Assembly: GCF_046764005.1 (NCBI RefSeq)
Contig: NZ_JBKOFW010000002.1
Coordinates: 372,001-436,000 of the forward strand
Direction: 5' to 3'
DNA from: Oryzobacter faecalis
Lineage (GTDB): Bacteria; Actinomycetota; Actinomycetes; Actinomycetales; Dermatophilaceae
Length of the DNA stretch: 64,000 bases
Below the pieces are notes generated by a model, which did not search any database, was not told where the DNA came from, and was given only the letters and a program-made list of their open reading frames with translations. The stretch's first letter is position 1, and every line of letters begins with the position of its first letter. Below, piece after piece: positions 9,251-16,931 of the stretch. The translations under genes were made by a program, and so were the position numbers.

Positions 9251-10477
9251 TCAGGCGAGCCCGAGGTGGGCGGCCTCCTCCCACAGCTCGTCCCGGACGC
9301 GGGGGTGGGCGGCCTCCTCGATGAGGTGTCGCGCCTGGGTGCGCTGGTCGTGGCCGAACAGCTCGGCGACCCCCTGCTCGGTGACGACGGCGCTCTGCTG
9401 GAAGCTCGTCACCGGCTCGTCGAGGAGCGGGACGACGGTCGAGACGTCGGCCTTGGGGTGCCAGGACCGCAGCGCGATGAGCGACTGCCCGCCGGGGGAG
9501 TGCAGCGCCCCGACGACGAAGTCGGTCTGCCCGCCGAAGCCGGAGTGGATGCGTGCGTCGATCCGTGACGCGTTGGCCTGTCCGAACAGGTCGACCTCGA
9601 GCGCGGTGTTGACCGACGTCATCGACCGCTGCTGCGCGATGAGGCCGGGGTCGTTCGTGCGCTCGGTACGCGTCATCCGCACGCGCTCGTTGCCGTCGAG
9701 CCAGTCGTAGAGCTCCTGTGAGCCGAAGAGGAAGGACGCGGTGAGGGGGTGGTCCGCGTCGAGCGCACCGAGGCGGTCGAGGGTGAGGACGCCGTCGGAG
9801 AACATCTCGGTCCAGATCCGCAGGCCGCGGCGCCCGGTGAGGGCGGCGAGGGTGGCGTCGGGGACGGCGCCGATGCCCATCTGGAGGGTCGCGCCGTCGG
9901 GGACGCGCTCGGCGACGCGCCGCCCGATGGCGCGGCTGTCCTCGTCGGGCTCGGTGTCCACGTGCGTCGGCAGGGGCTCGGAGACCTCGACGGCGAGGTC
10001 GACGGCCTCGACGGGGACCTGCGCGTCGCCGAACGTGTAGGGCATCGCGTCGTTGACGACCGCGACGACGAGGCCCCCGCGCGCCCGGCACGCCTCGAGC
10101 GCCGCCGGGAGGACGTTGACCTCGATGCCGAGGCTGAGCACCCCGTCGCGCGGCGGTGCGCAGTGGACGACGACGACGTCGGGCGTGAGGCGCCGGTGGA
10201 GGAGGACGGGCACGAGGGAGAGCCGGCTCGGCACGTAGGACAGCCGGGAGTGGCGGCGCATCCCGGCGCCGACGAAGCACGTCTCGGCCGTGACGCCCTC
10301 GCGGTCGGGGATGCCGGGGGGCGCGTTGAGCGCGTGGAGGGTGTAGGTCTCGCGGTGCTCGTCCAGCGCCCGGACGGCCGGCCACGGGACCGCCGAGTTG
10401 CCGGAGACGACGACCCGTGGGTCGCCCGGGAGCGCGGCGAGGACCCGGCCCAGCTCGTCGGTGGACACCGTCCTCAT
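9251..10477 (-). CDS. acetyl-CoA hydrolase/transferase family protein (4-hydroxybutyrate CoA-transferase-like)
   Basis: Class I CoA-transferase family, 408 residues. Seen: the glycine-rich GIGAVPDATLAAL, then IWTEMFSDGV, where the Glu fits the catalytic glutamate that forms the glutamyl-CoA thioester. IHSGFGGQTDFVVGA and PGGQSLIAL complete the usual C-terminal block. The family moves CoA between acetyl-CoA and acids such as 4-hydroxybutyrate or succinate, or hydrolyses acetyl-CoA; the exact acid cannot be read from sequence. Start chosen at ATG 10477, giving MRTVSTDEL; an upstream in-frame extension lacks family similarity. Divergent from the DUF2277 gene. Confidence 0.88.
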   Translation of the reverse strand: MRTVSTDELGRVLAALPGDPRVVVSGNSAVPWPAVRALDEHRETYTLHALNAPPGIPDREGVTAETCFVGAGMRRHSRLSYVPSRLSLVPVLLHRRLTPDVVVVHCAPPRDGVLSLGIEVNVLPAALEACRARGGLVVAVVNDAMPYTFGDAQVPVEAVDLAVEVSEPLPTHVDTEPDEDSRAIGRRVAERVPDGATLQMGIGAVPDATLAALTGRRGLRIWTEMFSDGVLTLDRLGALDADHPLTASFLFGSQELYDWLDGNERVRMTRTERTNDPGLIAQQRSMTSVNTALEVDLFGQANASRIDARIHSGFGGQTDFVVGALHSPGGQSLIALRSWHPKADVSTVVPLLDEPVTSFQQSAVVTEQGVAELFGHDQRTQARHLIEEAAHPRVRDELWEEAAHLGLA

Positions 10478-10580
10478 GGCCCCATTGTGGCGATGGCGCC
10501 CGGCCGGCGCCTGCGAGGCGAGCCTCACCTCCCCGGCGTCGACCGGGCGGACCGTCGGGTCGGCGGCCTACCGTGGAGGC

Positions 10581-10856
10581 ATGTGCCGCAACATCCGCCA
10601 GCTCCACAACTTCGACCCCCCCGCCACCGACGACGAGGTGCACGCCGCCGCCCTCCAGTTCGTCCGCAAGGTCAGCGGGTCGACCAAGCCCTCGGCGGCG
10701 AACCAGCAGGCCTTCGACGAGGCCGTCGACGAGGTCGCGCACGTCGTCCGCCACCTCCTCGAGCACCTCGTGACGAACGCCCCGCCGAAGGACCGCGAGG
10801 TCGAGGCGGCCAAGGCGCGGGCACGCTCCGCGGAGCGGTACGGCCGAGCCGGCTGA
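10581..10856 (+). CDS. DUF2277 family protein
   Basis: Small cytoplasmic protein of 91 residues that matches the DUF2277 family over its whole length. The conserved opening MCRNIRQLHNFDPPATDDEV and the following LQFVRKVSGSTKPS are recognisable. No catalytic motif is known. GTGGAGGC is immediately upstream of the ATG. It is a single gene, facing away from the CoA-transferase and preceding the long dnaB leader. Function unknown; the Cys, Arg and His residues near the N-terminus are the strongly conserved part. Confidence 0.9.
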   Translation: MCRNIRQLHNFDPPATDDEVHAAALQFVRKVSGSTKPSAANQQAFDEAVDEVAHVVRHLLEHLVTNAPPKDREVEAAKARARSAERYGRAG

Positions 10857-11277
10857 GGCCCCTGGGGTCCGCGCCGCGAGGTCTCGTTGCGCCCTGCGCG
10901 GCCTCGTCCGGTGGCCGTTCGGCCGAGGGGGTCATGTGGACATCCGACACGCCCGAACTTTCTCACCTCCACATGGCGTGGATGGTGAACGTGCAGGTCG
11001 GCCGGGGTGACGTGGGACCGGTCACAGAGGGTTCCACAGGGTTGTCCACCGAGTGTGCACATCGCCGCGCGGCGTTTTCCCCAGCTTGTCCCCACGCTGT
11101 GCACAGCCGTTCGGCCGATGTTGGCGGGCAGGGTTGGTGTGGGTCCCGGTCGTGCGCCTACGGTGGCCGGGCGCGTGGGTGTGTCGGTGCCGACTGGGAG
11201 GGTTGCTCCCGGGTCCGAGGGCCCGGCGCACCACAGGTCGACGACCCGGCGCGAGCCGGACGTAAGGGGTAGAGCAG
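10857..11277 (+). promoter_or_regulatory. 421-bp dnaB leader with four DnaA-box-like 9-mers
   Basis: No convincing gene lies here. An 8-bp inverted repeat CATGTGGA/TCCACATG (10933-10940, 10968-10975) sits upstream. Between 11042 and 11107 are TTGTCCACC (11042-11050), GTGTGCACA (11053-11061), TTGTCCCCA (11086-11094) and CTGTGCACA (11098-11106), each close to the actinobacterial DnaA box TTGTCCACA or TTGTGCACA and all on the + strand. The dnaB start follows 170 bases later. DnaA control of dnaB is inferred. Confidence 0.5.
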
Positions 11278-12651
11278 GTGTCCATCGCGGAGCTGAGCAC
11301 CGGGTACGGCGGTGTGCCCGACGGCCCGCCGGACGAGCGCGTCCCGCCCCAGGACCTCCACGCCGAGCAGTCGGTGCTGGGGTCGATGCTCATCAACAAG
11401 GACGCCATCGCCGACTGCCTCGAGGCGGTCAAGGCGCACGACTTCTACCGCCCCGCCCACGAGCTGATCTTCGACGCGGTCCTCGACCTCTTCGGCCGCG
11501 GCGAGCCCGCCGACGCCATCACCGTCGGCGACGAGCTCGGCAAGCGCGGCGACCTCACGCGCGTGGGCGGCCAGGCCTACCTCCACCAGCTGATCCAGTC
11601 GGTGCCCACCGCCGCGAACGCCGGCTACTACGCCGAGATCGTCCACGAGCGGGCGGTCCTGCGCCGGCTCGTCGAGGCCGGCACCCGCATCGTCCAGATG
11701 GGGTACGCCCAGGGCGAGGGCGACGTCGACGACATCGTCAACCGCGCCCAGGCCGAGGTCTACTCGGTCGCCGAGAAGCGCGGCGGCGAGGACTACGCGA
11801 TCCTCGCCGACATCCTCGACGACACCCTCACCGAGATCGAGGCCGCGTCGGGGCGCACCGACGACATGATCGGTGTCCCCACCGGCTTCCTCGAGCTCGA
11901 CGAGCTGACCCACGGGCTCCACCCCGGCCAGATGATCGTCGTGGCGGCGAGGCCTGCCGTCGGCAAGTCGACCCTGGGCATCGACATCGTCCGGGCGGCC
12001 GCCATCAAGCACAAGATGGCCGCCGCGGTGTTCTCCCTCGAGATGTCGCGCACCGAGATCACCATGCGCATCCTCTCGGCCGAGGCCACCATCCAGCTCC
12101 AGGACCTGCGCAAGGGCCTGAAGAGCCAGGACCAGTGGAACAAGCTGGCGCGCATCATGGGCAAGATCTCCGACAGCCCGCTGTTCATCGACGACAGCCC
12201 GAACATGTCGCTCATGGAGATCCGGGCCAAGGCGCGCCGGCTCAAGCAGCAGCACAACCTCAAGCTCATCGTCATCGACTACCTCCAGCTGATGACGTCC
12301 GGCAAGAAGGTCGAGTCCCGCCAGCAGGAGGTCGCCGAGTTCTCGCGCGCGCTCAAGCTGCTCGCCAAGGAGCTCGAGGTGCCGGTCATCGCGATCAGCC
12401 AGCTCAACCGTGGCCCCGAGCAGCGCACGGACAAGCGCCCGCAGATGTCGGACCTGCGCGAGTCGGGCTCGATCGAGCAGGACGCCGACGTCGTCATCCT
12501 CCTGCACCGCGACAGGTCCGACCCCGAGCGCGACGGCGAGGCCGACGTCATCGTCGCCAAGCACCGCAACGGGCCGACCAAGGACATCGTGCTCGCCTTC
12601 CAGGGGCACTACTCCCGCTTCAACAACATGGCCAGAGACGGAGGCTTCTGA
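11278..12651 (+). CDS. dnaB: replicative DNA helicase DnaB
   Basis: Hexameric 5'-3' helicase that unwinds DNA at the replication fork. It has 457 residues, the intein-free size. Seen: the N-terminal DnaB domain from about residue 20 (RVPPQDLHAEQSVLGSMLINKDAI), then the RecA-like domain. That domain has Walker A AARPAVGKST (Lys230), the SLEMSRTEI segment, Walker B LIVIDYLQLM and the QLNRGPEQR arginine-containing loop. GTG at 11278 is preceded by AAGGGG at a good distance. Unlike many actinobacteria, no rplI/rpsR/ssb genes precede it here. A GC hairpin terminates it, so it is likely monocistronic. Confidence 0.98.
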   Translation: MSIAELSTGYGGVPDGPPDERVPPQDLHAEQSVLGSMLINKDAIADCLEAVKAHDFYRPAHELIFDAVLDLFGRGEPADAITVGDELGKRGDLTRVGGQAYLHQLIQSVPTAANAGYYAEIVHERAVLRRLVEAGTRIVQMGYAQGEGDVDDIVNRAQAEVYSVAEKRGGEDYAILADILDDTLTEIEAASGRTDDMIGVPTGFLELDELTHGLHPGQMIVVAARPAVGKSTLGIDIVRAAAIKHKMAAAVFSLEMSRTEITMRILSAEATIQLQDLRKGLKSQDQWNKLARIMGKISDSPLFIDDSPNMSLMEIRAKARRLKQQHNLKLIVIDYLQLMTSGKKVESRQQEVAEFSRALKLLAKELEVPVIAISQLNRGPEQRTDKRPQMSDLRESGSIEQDADVVILLHRDRSDPERDGEADVIVAKHRNGPTKDIVLAFQGHYSRFNNMARDGGF

Positions 12652-12704
12652 CCTCCCCCCGATCCCGGCGGCAGCGTGGGTGCACCAAGTGACCGCACGA
12701 GGAG

Positions 12705-12741
12705 GCGACCGCCCGGCGACCCCCGTCCGCCGGGCGGTCGC
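12705..12741 (+). terminator. hairpin terminator after dnaB
   Basis: A perfect 14-bp GC-rich stem (12705-12718 and 12728-12741) with a 9-base loop lies 54 bases after the dnaB stop. Confidence 0.75.
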
Positions 12742-12898
12742 TGCGTGCCGAAGGCCCTGACGGACCCGATCCATGCCTTGTCATCGCCCCTGGGGAGCGG
12801 CGGCGCGGTTCCGGTTGCCGAACGGCGCGTTGTCAGTAGGCTCGGCGCACTCGACGGCGTCGGGTACTCGGGGAGAACCATTCATTCGGAGGGGAAAA

Positions 12899-14482
12899 GT
12901 GAATCGAAGCATCGTCGGACTTGCCGTCCTCGCGTGCCTTGCGGGGGGCGCGAGTCCAGCCGTTTCGCAGGCGGCGCCCCTCGCTCGCGTCGTGCCGTCC
13001 GTGCAGACGGCAGTGGTATCGCAAGCCACGCTGCCACCGGTCGGCGACCCGTCCTGGACCAAGGTGTTCGAGGACGGGTTCAACCTCGCGCACGAGGTGG
13101 GGACCGACCCGAACGACGGGATGAGCGTCTACACGGTCGGCGGTGCACCGGTGTGGAAGAACCTCGGCTACAAGCCGATCGCCGACGGCACGTGGAAGCC
13201 ACGGCCGATGAACGAGTGCGCCACCATCGACACCGCCGCCGGCATCCTCACCCTGAAGCCGTTCCCGAACGAGGATCCGGCCGATGCCTCGAAGACTCTG
13301 TGGCGCTGCCGGATCACCTCGACGGCGCAGTTCGGGTCCGGCACCTACATCTTCGCCGCGCGGATCAAGGTCCACACCTCTCAGGGGCATCTCAGCTCGT
13401 TCTGGCTGAACACCGCCCCGGGGGCCGGGGCCACCAACGAGATCGACGTCATCGAGAACTCGGGGCAGAAGTCCCTCGCCAACGGCTGCAAGGCGACCAC
13501 GTCGATGCCCACGAACCACGGCACCGTCGACGGCCCGTACTACGGCCTCAACCACACGTACTACTCGTCGTACACGCCGAAGACCGGCTACAAGCACTGC
13601 CTGTCGCAGTCGGCGACGAACCCCCTGATGGACAACCAGTTCCACACGTTCCACGCCGAGTGGGCACCGGGTCAGCACATCAAGTTCTACACGGACGGCG
13701 TGCTGTCGGCGACGTACGGTCCGCAGTACGCGAAGGACACCCCGCTCAACGCCATCCTCACGAACATCGACAAGCAGACCGCGGGAAACCCGGCGCAGGA
13801 CTTCCAGGTGAACTGGGTGAAGGTGTGGAAGAAGAACCCGCCGCCCCCGCCGCCTGCCGTGTGCGACAACGACTGTTGGCGGGCCCAGCTCGGTACGCAG
13901 GGCTACACCTACATCCAGAACTCGAACATGAGTGACCCGCGGCTGGTGCGGATCATCTTCGACCGCAAGTTCTACGCGGCCGCCTACCCCGACGTCCGGT
14001 CGTGGGCCGAGGGCAAGGTCGCGACCCAGGGCGGCAACTTCTACGACCACGTCCAGTGGCACTGGTTGAACTATGGGATTCCTTGGGGGAGAGCGGGGTC
14101 GGCGACCTTCGACCCGATCTACTACATGAATGTCCAGCCGGATGTCTCGGCCGCCTACGGCTGGAACAACTACGCCGGGGCGATCAACCACTTCGTCTCG
14201 TACGGCCGTTTCGAGGGCCGGCGCGCGTCGACCTTCTTCGAGCCGAACTACTACCGCGCTCGCTACGGCGACCTCGCGGGTTGGGCCAACTGGGCTGTCC
14301 TCGACCATTTCACGGTCAACGGCATGAGTGAGGGCCGCCAGGGGTCGGCGGAGTTCGGGCCCGCCTACTACATGGGGACCTACGCGGACCTACGCGCGGC
14401 GTACGGCAGCAACAACTACCGCGCGGGCATGAGCCACTGGTACTCCAACGGTCGTGCGGAGGGTCGCGTCGCGGTTCCCTGA
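12899..14482 (+). CDS. secreted GH16 family glycoside hydrolase with four C-terminal aromatic repeats
   Basis: Exported beta-glucanase-fold enzyme of 527 residues. A signal peptide covers about residues 1-27 (cleaved near SQAAP). The catalytic domain spans about 45-330 and has the GH16 motif ExDxxE as EIDVIE, Glu181 nucleophile and Glu186 acid/base. A proline-rich linker (PPPPPP) follows, then four units of about 40-50 residues starting near 354, 404, 447 and 486. Each has an F(D/E)PxYY core, a DL/DV pair and an EGR-type turn. Such repeats occur in other secreted proteins and may bind polysaccharide or cell surfaces. GTG at 12899 was chosen because GGAGGGG precedes it. Likely substrates are beta-1,3-glucans or galactans. 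Third-position GC is less extreme than in neighbours, hinting at acquisition. Confidence 0.88.
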   Translation: MNRSIVGLAVLACLAGGASPAVSQAAPLARVVPSVQTAVVSQATLPPVGDPSWTKVFEDGFNLAHEVGTDPNDGMSVYTVGGAPVWKNLGYKPIADGTWKPRPMNECATIDTAAGILTLKPFPNEDPADASKTLWRCRITSTAQFGSGTYIFAARIKVHTSQGHLSSFWLNTAPGAGATNEIDVIENSGQKSLANGCKATTSMPTNHGTVDGPYYGLNHTYYSSYTPKTGYKHCLSQSATNPLMDNQFHTFHAEWAPGQHIKFYTDGVLSATYGPQYAKDTPLNAILTNIDKQTAGNPAQDFQVNWVKVWKKNPPPPPPAVCDNDCWRAQLGTQGYTYIQNSNMSDPRLVRIIFDRKFYAAAYPDVRSWAEGKVATQGGNFYDHVQWHWLNYGIPWGRAGSATFDPIYYMNVQPDVSAAYGWNNYAGAINHFVSYGRFEGRRASTFFEPNYYRARYGDLAGWANWAVLDHFTVNGMSEGRQGSAEFGPAYYMGTYADLRAAYGSNNYRAGMSHWYSNGRAEGRVAVP

Positions 14483-14521
14483 CCGCTGGTGACCGACGTG
14501 CGCGTCCTCTGGCGACTGTGG

Positions 14522-15022
14522 TCAGAGGGCGCGCACGAGGACGTCCTGCTCGCCCGTGCTCGCCTCGATGTCCCGTTCCGCCGTGGCCATCAGCTGGTCG
14601 GCGAGATGACGCAGCGCCCGGGCGACGGCGACCTCGTCGCCGATGCGGGAGTCGGCCGCGTCCTCGGGGCCGCGATGGCTCGTGCCTCGGGCGGTGAGGG
14701 CGTCGGGGTCGTCGGCGAGCAGCGCGACGGTCGCGGTCGTGTCGTCGCCGCGCTCGAAGATCGTCACCCGGACGGTCCACTCGCGCAGCACCCCCGAGGC
14801 CGTCGGGGTGGCCTCGGGGACCGTCTCCGGCTGCGCCCCGGCGTCGAGGACGCGCAGGACCGACCCGGGCCCGGGGAACAGGGTGGAGGTGTGCCCGTCA
14901 TCCCACCGGACGGTGTACGGCGGCCCGCCGTCGGCGCCGCAGCCGAGGACCTCACCGGCCCGGGTCGGGTTGTCGACGTGCTCACCGGCCAGGATGATGC
15001 GGTCTCCGCGGTCGGCCCTCAT
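14522..15022 (-). CDS. DUF1918-DUF1876 fusion protein
   Basis: A 166-residue cytoplasmic protein made of two small actinobacterial domains that usually occur separately or joined. Residues 1-60 fit DUF1918 (GDRIILAGEHVDNPTRAGEVL, then YTVRWDDGHTSTLFPGPG, an SH3-like barrel). Residues 80-160 fit DUF1876 (EWTVRVTIFERGDDTTATVALL), a dsRNA-binding-like alpha/beta fold. Both are widespread in actinobacteria and often stress-associated; neither has a proven biochemical activity that I can cite. ATG at 15022. It converges with the GH16 gene with a 39-base gap. Confidence 0.85.
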   Translation of the reverse strand: MRADRGDRIILAGEHVDNPTRAGEVLGCGADGGPPYTVRWDDGHTSTLFPGPGSVLRVLDAGAQPETVPEATPTASGVLREWTVRVTIFERGDDTTATVALLADDPDALTARGTSHRGPEDAADSRIGDEVAVARALRHLADQLMATAERDIEASTGEQDVLVRAL

Positions 15023-15146
15023 GGCGTCCTCCTGGGTTCCTCGTCACCGGGGGAGGGGGGTGCCGCAGGTGGTGACGACGGCCCTCGGCACCTGCCTCCA
15101 TCGTGCTCCGTCGCGCGGCCCCCGTCGAGGGGGGCCGCACCACGGA

Positions 15147-15181
15147 CCGCCCGGTCGGTTGCAGGGTTCCCGACCGGGCGG
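15147..15181 (-). terminator. hairpin terminator after the second subtilase
   Basis: A perfect 12-bp stem (15147-15158 and 15170-15181) with an 11-base loop lies 33 bases beyond the stop codon of the minus-strand peptidase gene. Confidence 0.75.
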
Positions 15182-15213
15182 CCGCGCGGCGCAGCGGGTG
15201 GTGAGCTGCGACG

Positions 15214-16674
15214 TCAGCGCACGGCGCCGGCCGCGGCCACGACGTCGACGAGGCCGTGGCCCTTGTCGAACGAGGTCGTGCCGAGGCTGCCGCTCTCGTA
15301 CGGGGCGCCGTCGGTGTACTTGTAGGCCGTCGTCTTCAGCGCGGTCTCGACCTGCGCCGGGGTGGCCGACGGGTTCGCCTGGAACAGCTGGGCGACGATG
15401 CCCGCGATGTGCGGCGCGGCCATCGAGGTCCCGCTGATGGTGTTGAAGGTGCCGATGTCGAGCGGGCCGGGGCCGTTGCGCGGGTCGAGCCCGGTCGAGC
15501 AGATCGCCAGGTAGAGGCGGCAGGACGACGTGATGTTCTCGCCGGGCGCCGAGATGTCCGGGTAGGTCGACTGGTCGCCCCGCTTGCCGCGCGAGCTGTA
15601 GTCGGAGACGGTGCCGTTGCGCGTGCCGGTGTCCCGGTCGAAGTAGGACGCGACCGAGAGGATGCCACCGGTCGGGTCCATGCCGGGCGGGTTCGACAGG
15701 CTCTCGGAGCCGTCGCCGCCGTCGTTGCCGTTCGCCCACACCGAGACGACGCCGGCCTTGACGAGCTCGCGCTGGAGCTTGACGGTCGCCGACTTCGGGT
15801 CGAACGAGCCGCCACCGGACGGGCCGTACGAGTTGTTCGTGACCTTGATCGGCGGGCAGGTGCTCGCCGGGACCCCGGAGCCACAGGGGGCGGCGTGGTT
15901 CTCGAGCACCCAGTTGAGGGCGGCGTCGGCGCCGATGATGAACAGGCCACCGCCGGTCGAGAGGGAGACGAGCTTCGCCCCCGGGGCGGCGCCCTGGAGC
16001 TTCCCGCCGTCGGTGAGGGTCGTCGGGTTGCCCGCGACGATGCCGTTGACGTGCGTGCCGTGGCCGCCGGCCGACAGGGTGTCGGTGTCGACGTTCCCCG
16101 GCACCCTCTGCACCGTGCAGACGCCCTCGGTCAGTGGCTCGCAGACGGTCTTGAGGTTGGCGACGACCGTGCTGGAGCCGTCGGCCTCCTTGAAGTACGG
16201 GTGGGTCGGGTCGACGCCGGAGTCGATGACGGCGACGCTGACGCCGCTGCCGTCGAGGGGCAGGCCGTTGGCGCCGGTCAGCGTGCGCGAGGCCTCGAGG
16301 CCGCGGGTGGCGATGTTCGAGGTCTCCTGGAACAGCTCGACCGGCTGGTTGCCCTCGACGTAGGTGACGCCCGGCTTGCTGCGGACGGCCTGGATCTGCG
16401 CGGCGGTGCCGACCGCGCCGACGACGCCGATGCGGTCGAAGGAGAACGCCTTGGTCAGGCCGGCAGCGGTCACGGCGTCGCGCGCGGCGGCGAGCGAGGT
16501 GCCGTGGACCATGACGACGGCGCGCTCGCTGCCGGACAGGTCACCGAGGGTGTCGGCGAGGAAGCCCGAGACGGGGGCGCGGTCCTCCTGTGCGCTCGCC
16601 GCGGGGGTGGCGGCGAGGCCGACGAGGGCGGCCAGGGCGACGGCTCCGAGAGCGGTCGTTGATGTGCTTCTCAC
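15214..16674 (-). CDS. secreted S8 family (subtilisin-like) serine peptidase, 486 aa
   Basis: Exported subtilase with a signal peptide of about 28 residues (VRSTSTTALG..., cleaved after ASA) and an I9-like propeptide of about 100 residues. The triad is Asp151 (AVIDSGVDPTHP), His205 (GGHGTHVNGI) and Ser417 (ISGTSMAAPHIAGI). The protein ends shortly after the catalytic domain, so unlike the 1085-residue subtilase at 3.6 kb it has no large C-terminal modules. GTG at 16674 was chosen because GGAGGA precedes it by ten bases and the signal peptide begins there; the open frame continues upstream to 16752. A hairpin follows. Likely an extracellular nutritional or processing peptidase. Confidence 0.93.
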   Translation of the reverse strand: MRSTSTTALGAVALAALVGLAATPAASAQEDRAPVSGFLADTLGDLSGSERAVVMVHGTSLAAARDAVTAAGLTKAFSFDRIGVVGAVGTAAQIQAVRSKPGVTYVEGNQPVELFQETSNIATRGLEASRTLTGANGLPLDGSGVSVAVIDSGVDPTHPYFKEADGSSTVVANLKTVCEPLTEGVCTVQRVPGNVDTDTLSAGGHGTHVNGIVAGNPTTLTDGGKLQGAAPGAKLVSLSTGGGLFIIGADAALNWVLENHAAPCGSGVPASTCPPIKVTNNSYGPSGGGSFDPKSATVKLQRELVKAGVVSVWANGNDGGDGSESLSNPPGMDPTGGILSVASYFDRDTGTRNGTVSDYSSRGKRGDQSTYPDISAPGENITSSCRLYLAICSTGLDPRNGPGPLDIGTFNTISGTSMAAPHIAGIVAQLFQANPSATPAQVETALKTTAYKYTDGAPYESGSLGTTSFDKGHGLVDVVAAAGAVR

Positions 16675-16845
16675 GGGGAATCGTTCCTCCAGCCCCGTCG
16701 CATGGCGGGCGGTGGCGGCCCTGTCGGTCGGGCCCCGGGGCGTCATGGACACGTGACCGTAGGTCGGCAGAGACGGGGCGCGGGGGTTTCGGGACGTCCG
16801 GGCGCCCCGGTCTGGACGAACTTTTACCTCCGCCTTGACCCGCGC

Positions 16846-16859
16846 TTACCCGCGAGTAA
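16846..16859. promoter_or_regulatory. 14-bp palindrome TTACCCGCGAGTAA, possible operator
   Basis: One mismatch from perfect two-fold symmetry. It lies about 170 bases upstream of the subtilase start, in the 257-bp gap that otherwise holds nothing recognisable. A related sequence, CTACCGGTGGGTAA (18615-18628), lies upstream of the sterol-desaturase-like gene. A TetR- or GntR-type repressor site is possible, but no regulator is linked. Confidence 0.3.
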
Positions 16860-16931
16860 CCGATGGGGCGGCCGGGACCGCCGGGGCGGCCGGGGCTGGT
16901 GGGCCGCCGGCGCAGCCGTGGGCAGGAGCGG

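Noticed and set aside
11042..11107. Chromosomal origin of replication
   Set aside because: DnaA-like boxes are few and there is no dnaA, dnaN or AT-rich unwinding stretch nearby.
11278..12651. Intein in DnaB
   Set aside because: The protein is 457 residues, the uninterrupted length, with no insert at the Walker A site.
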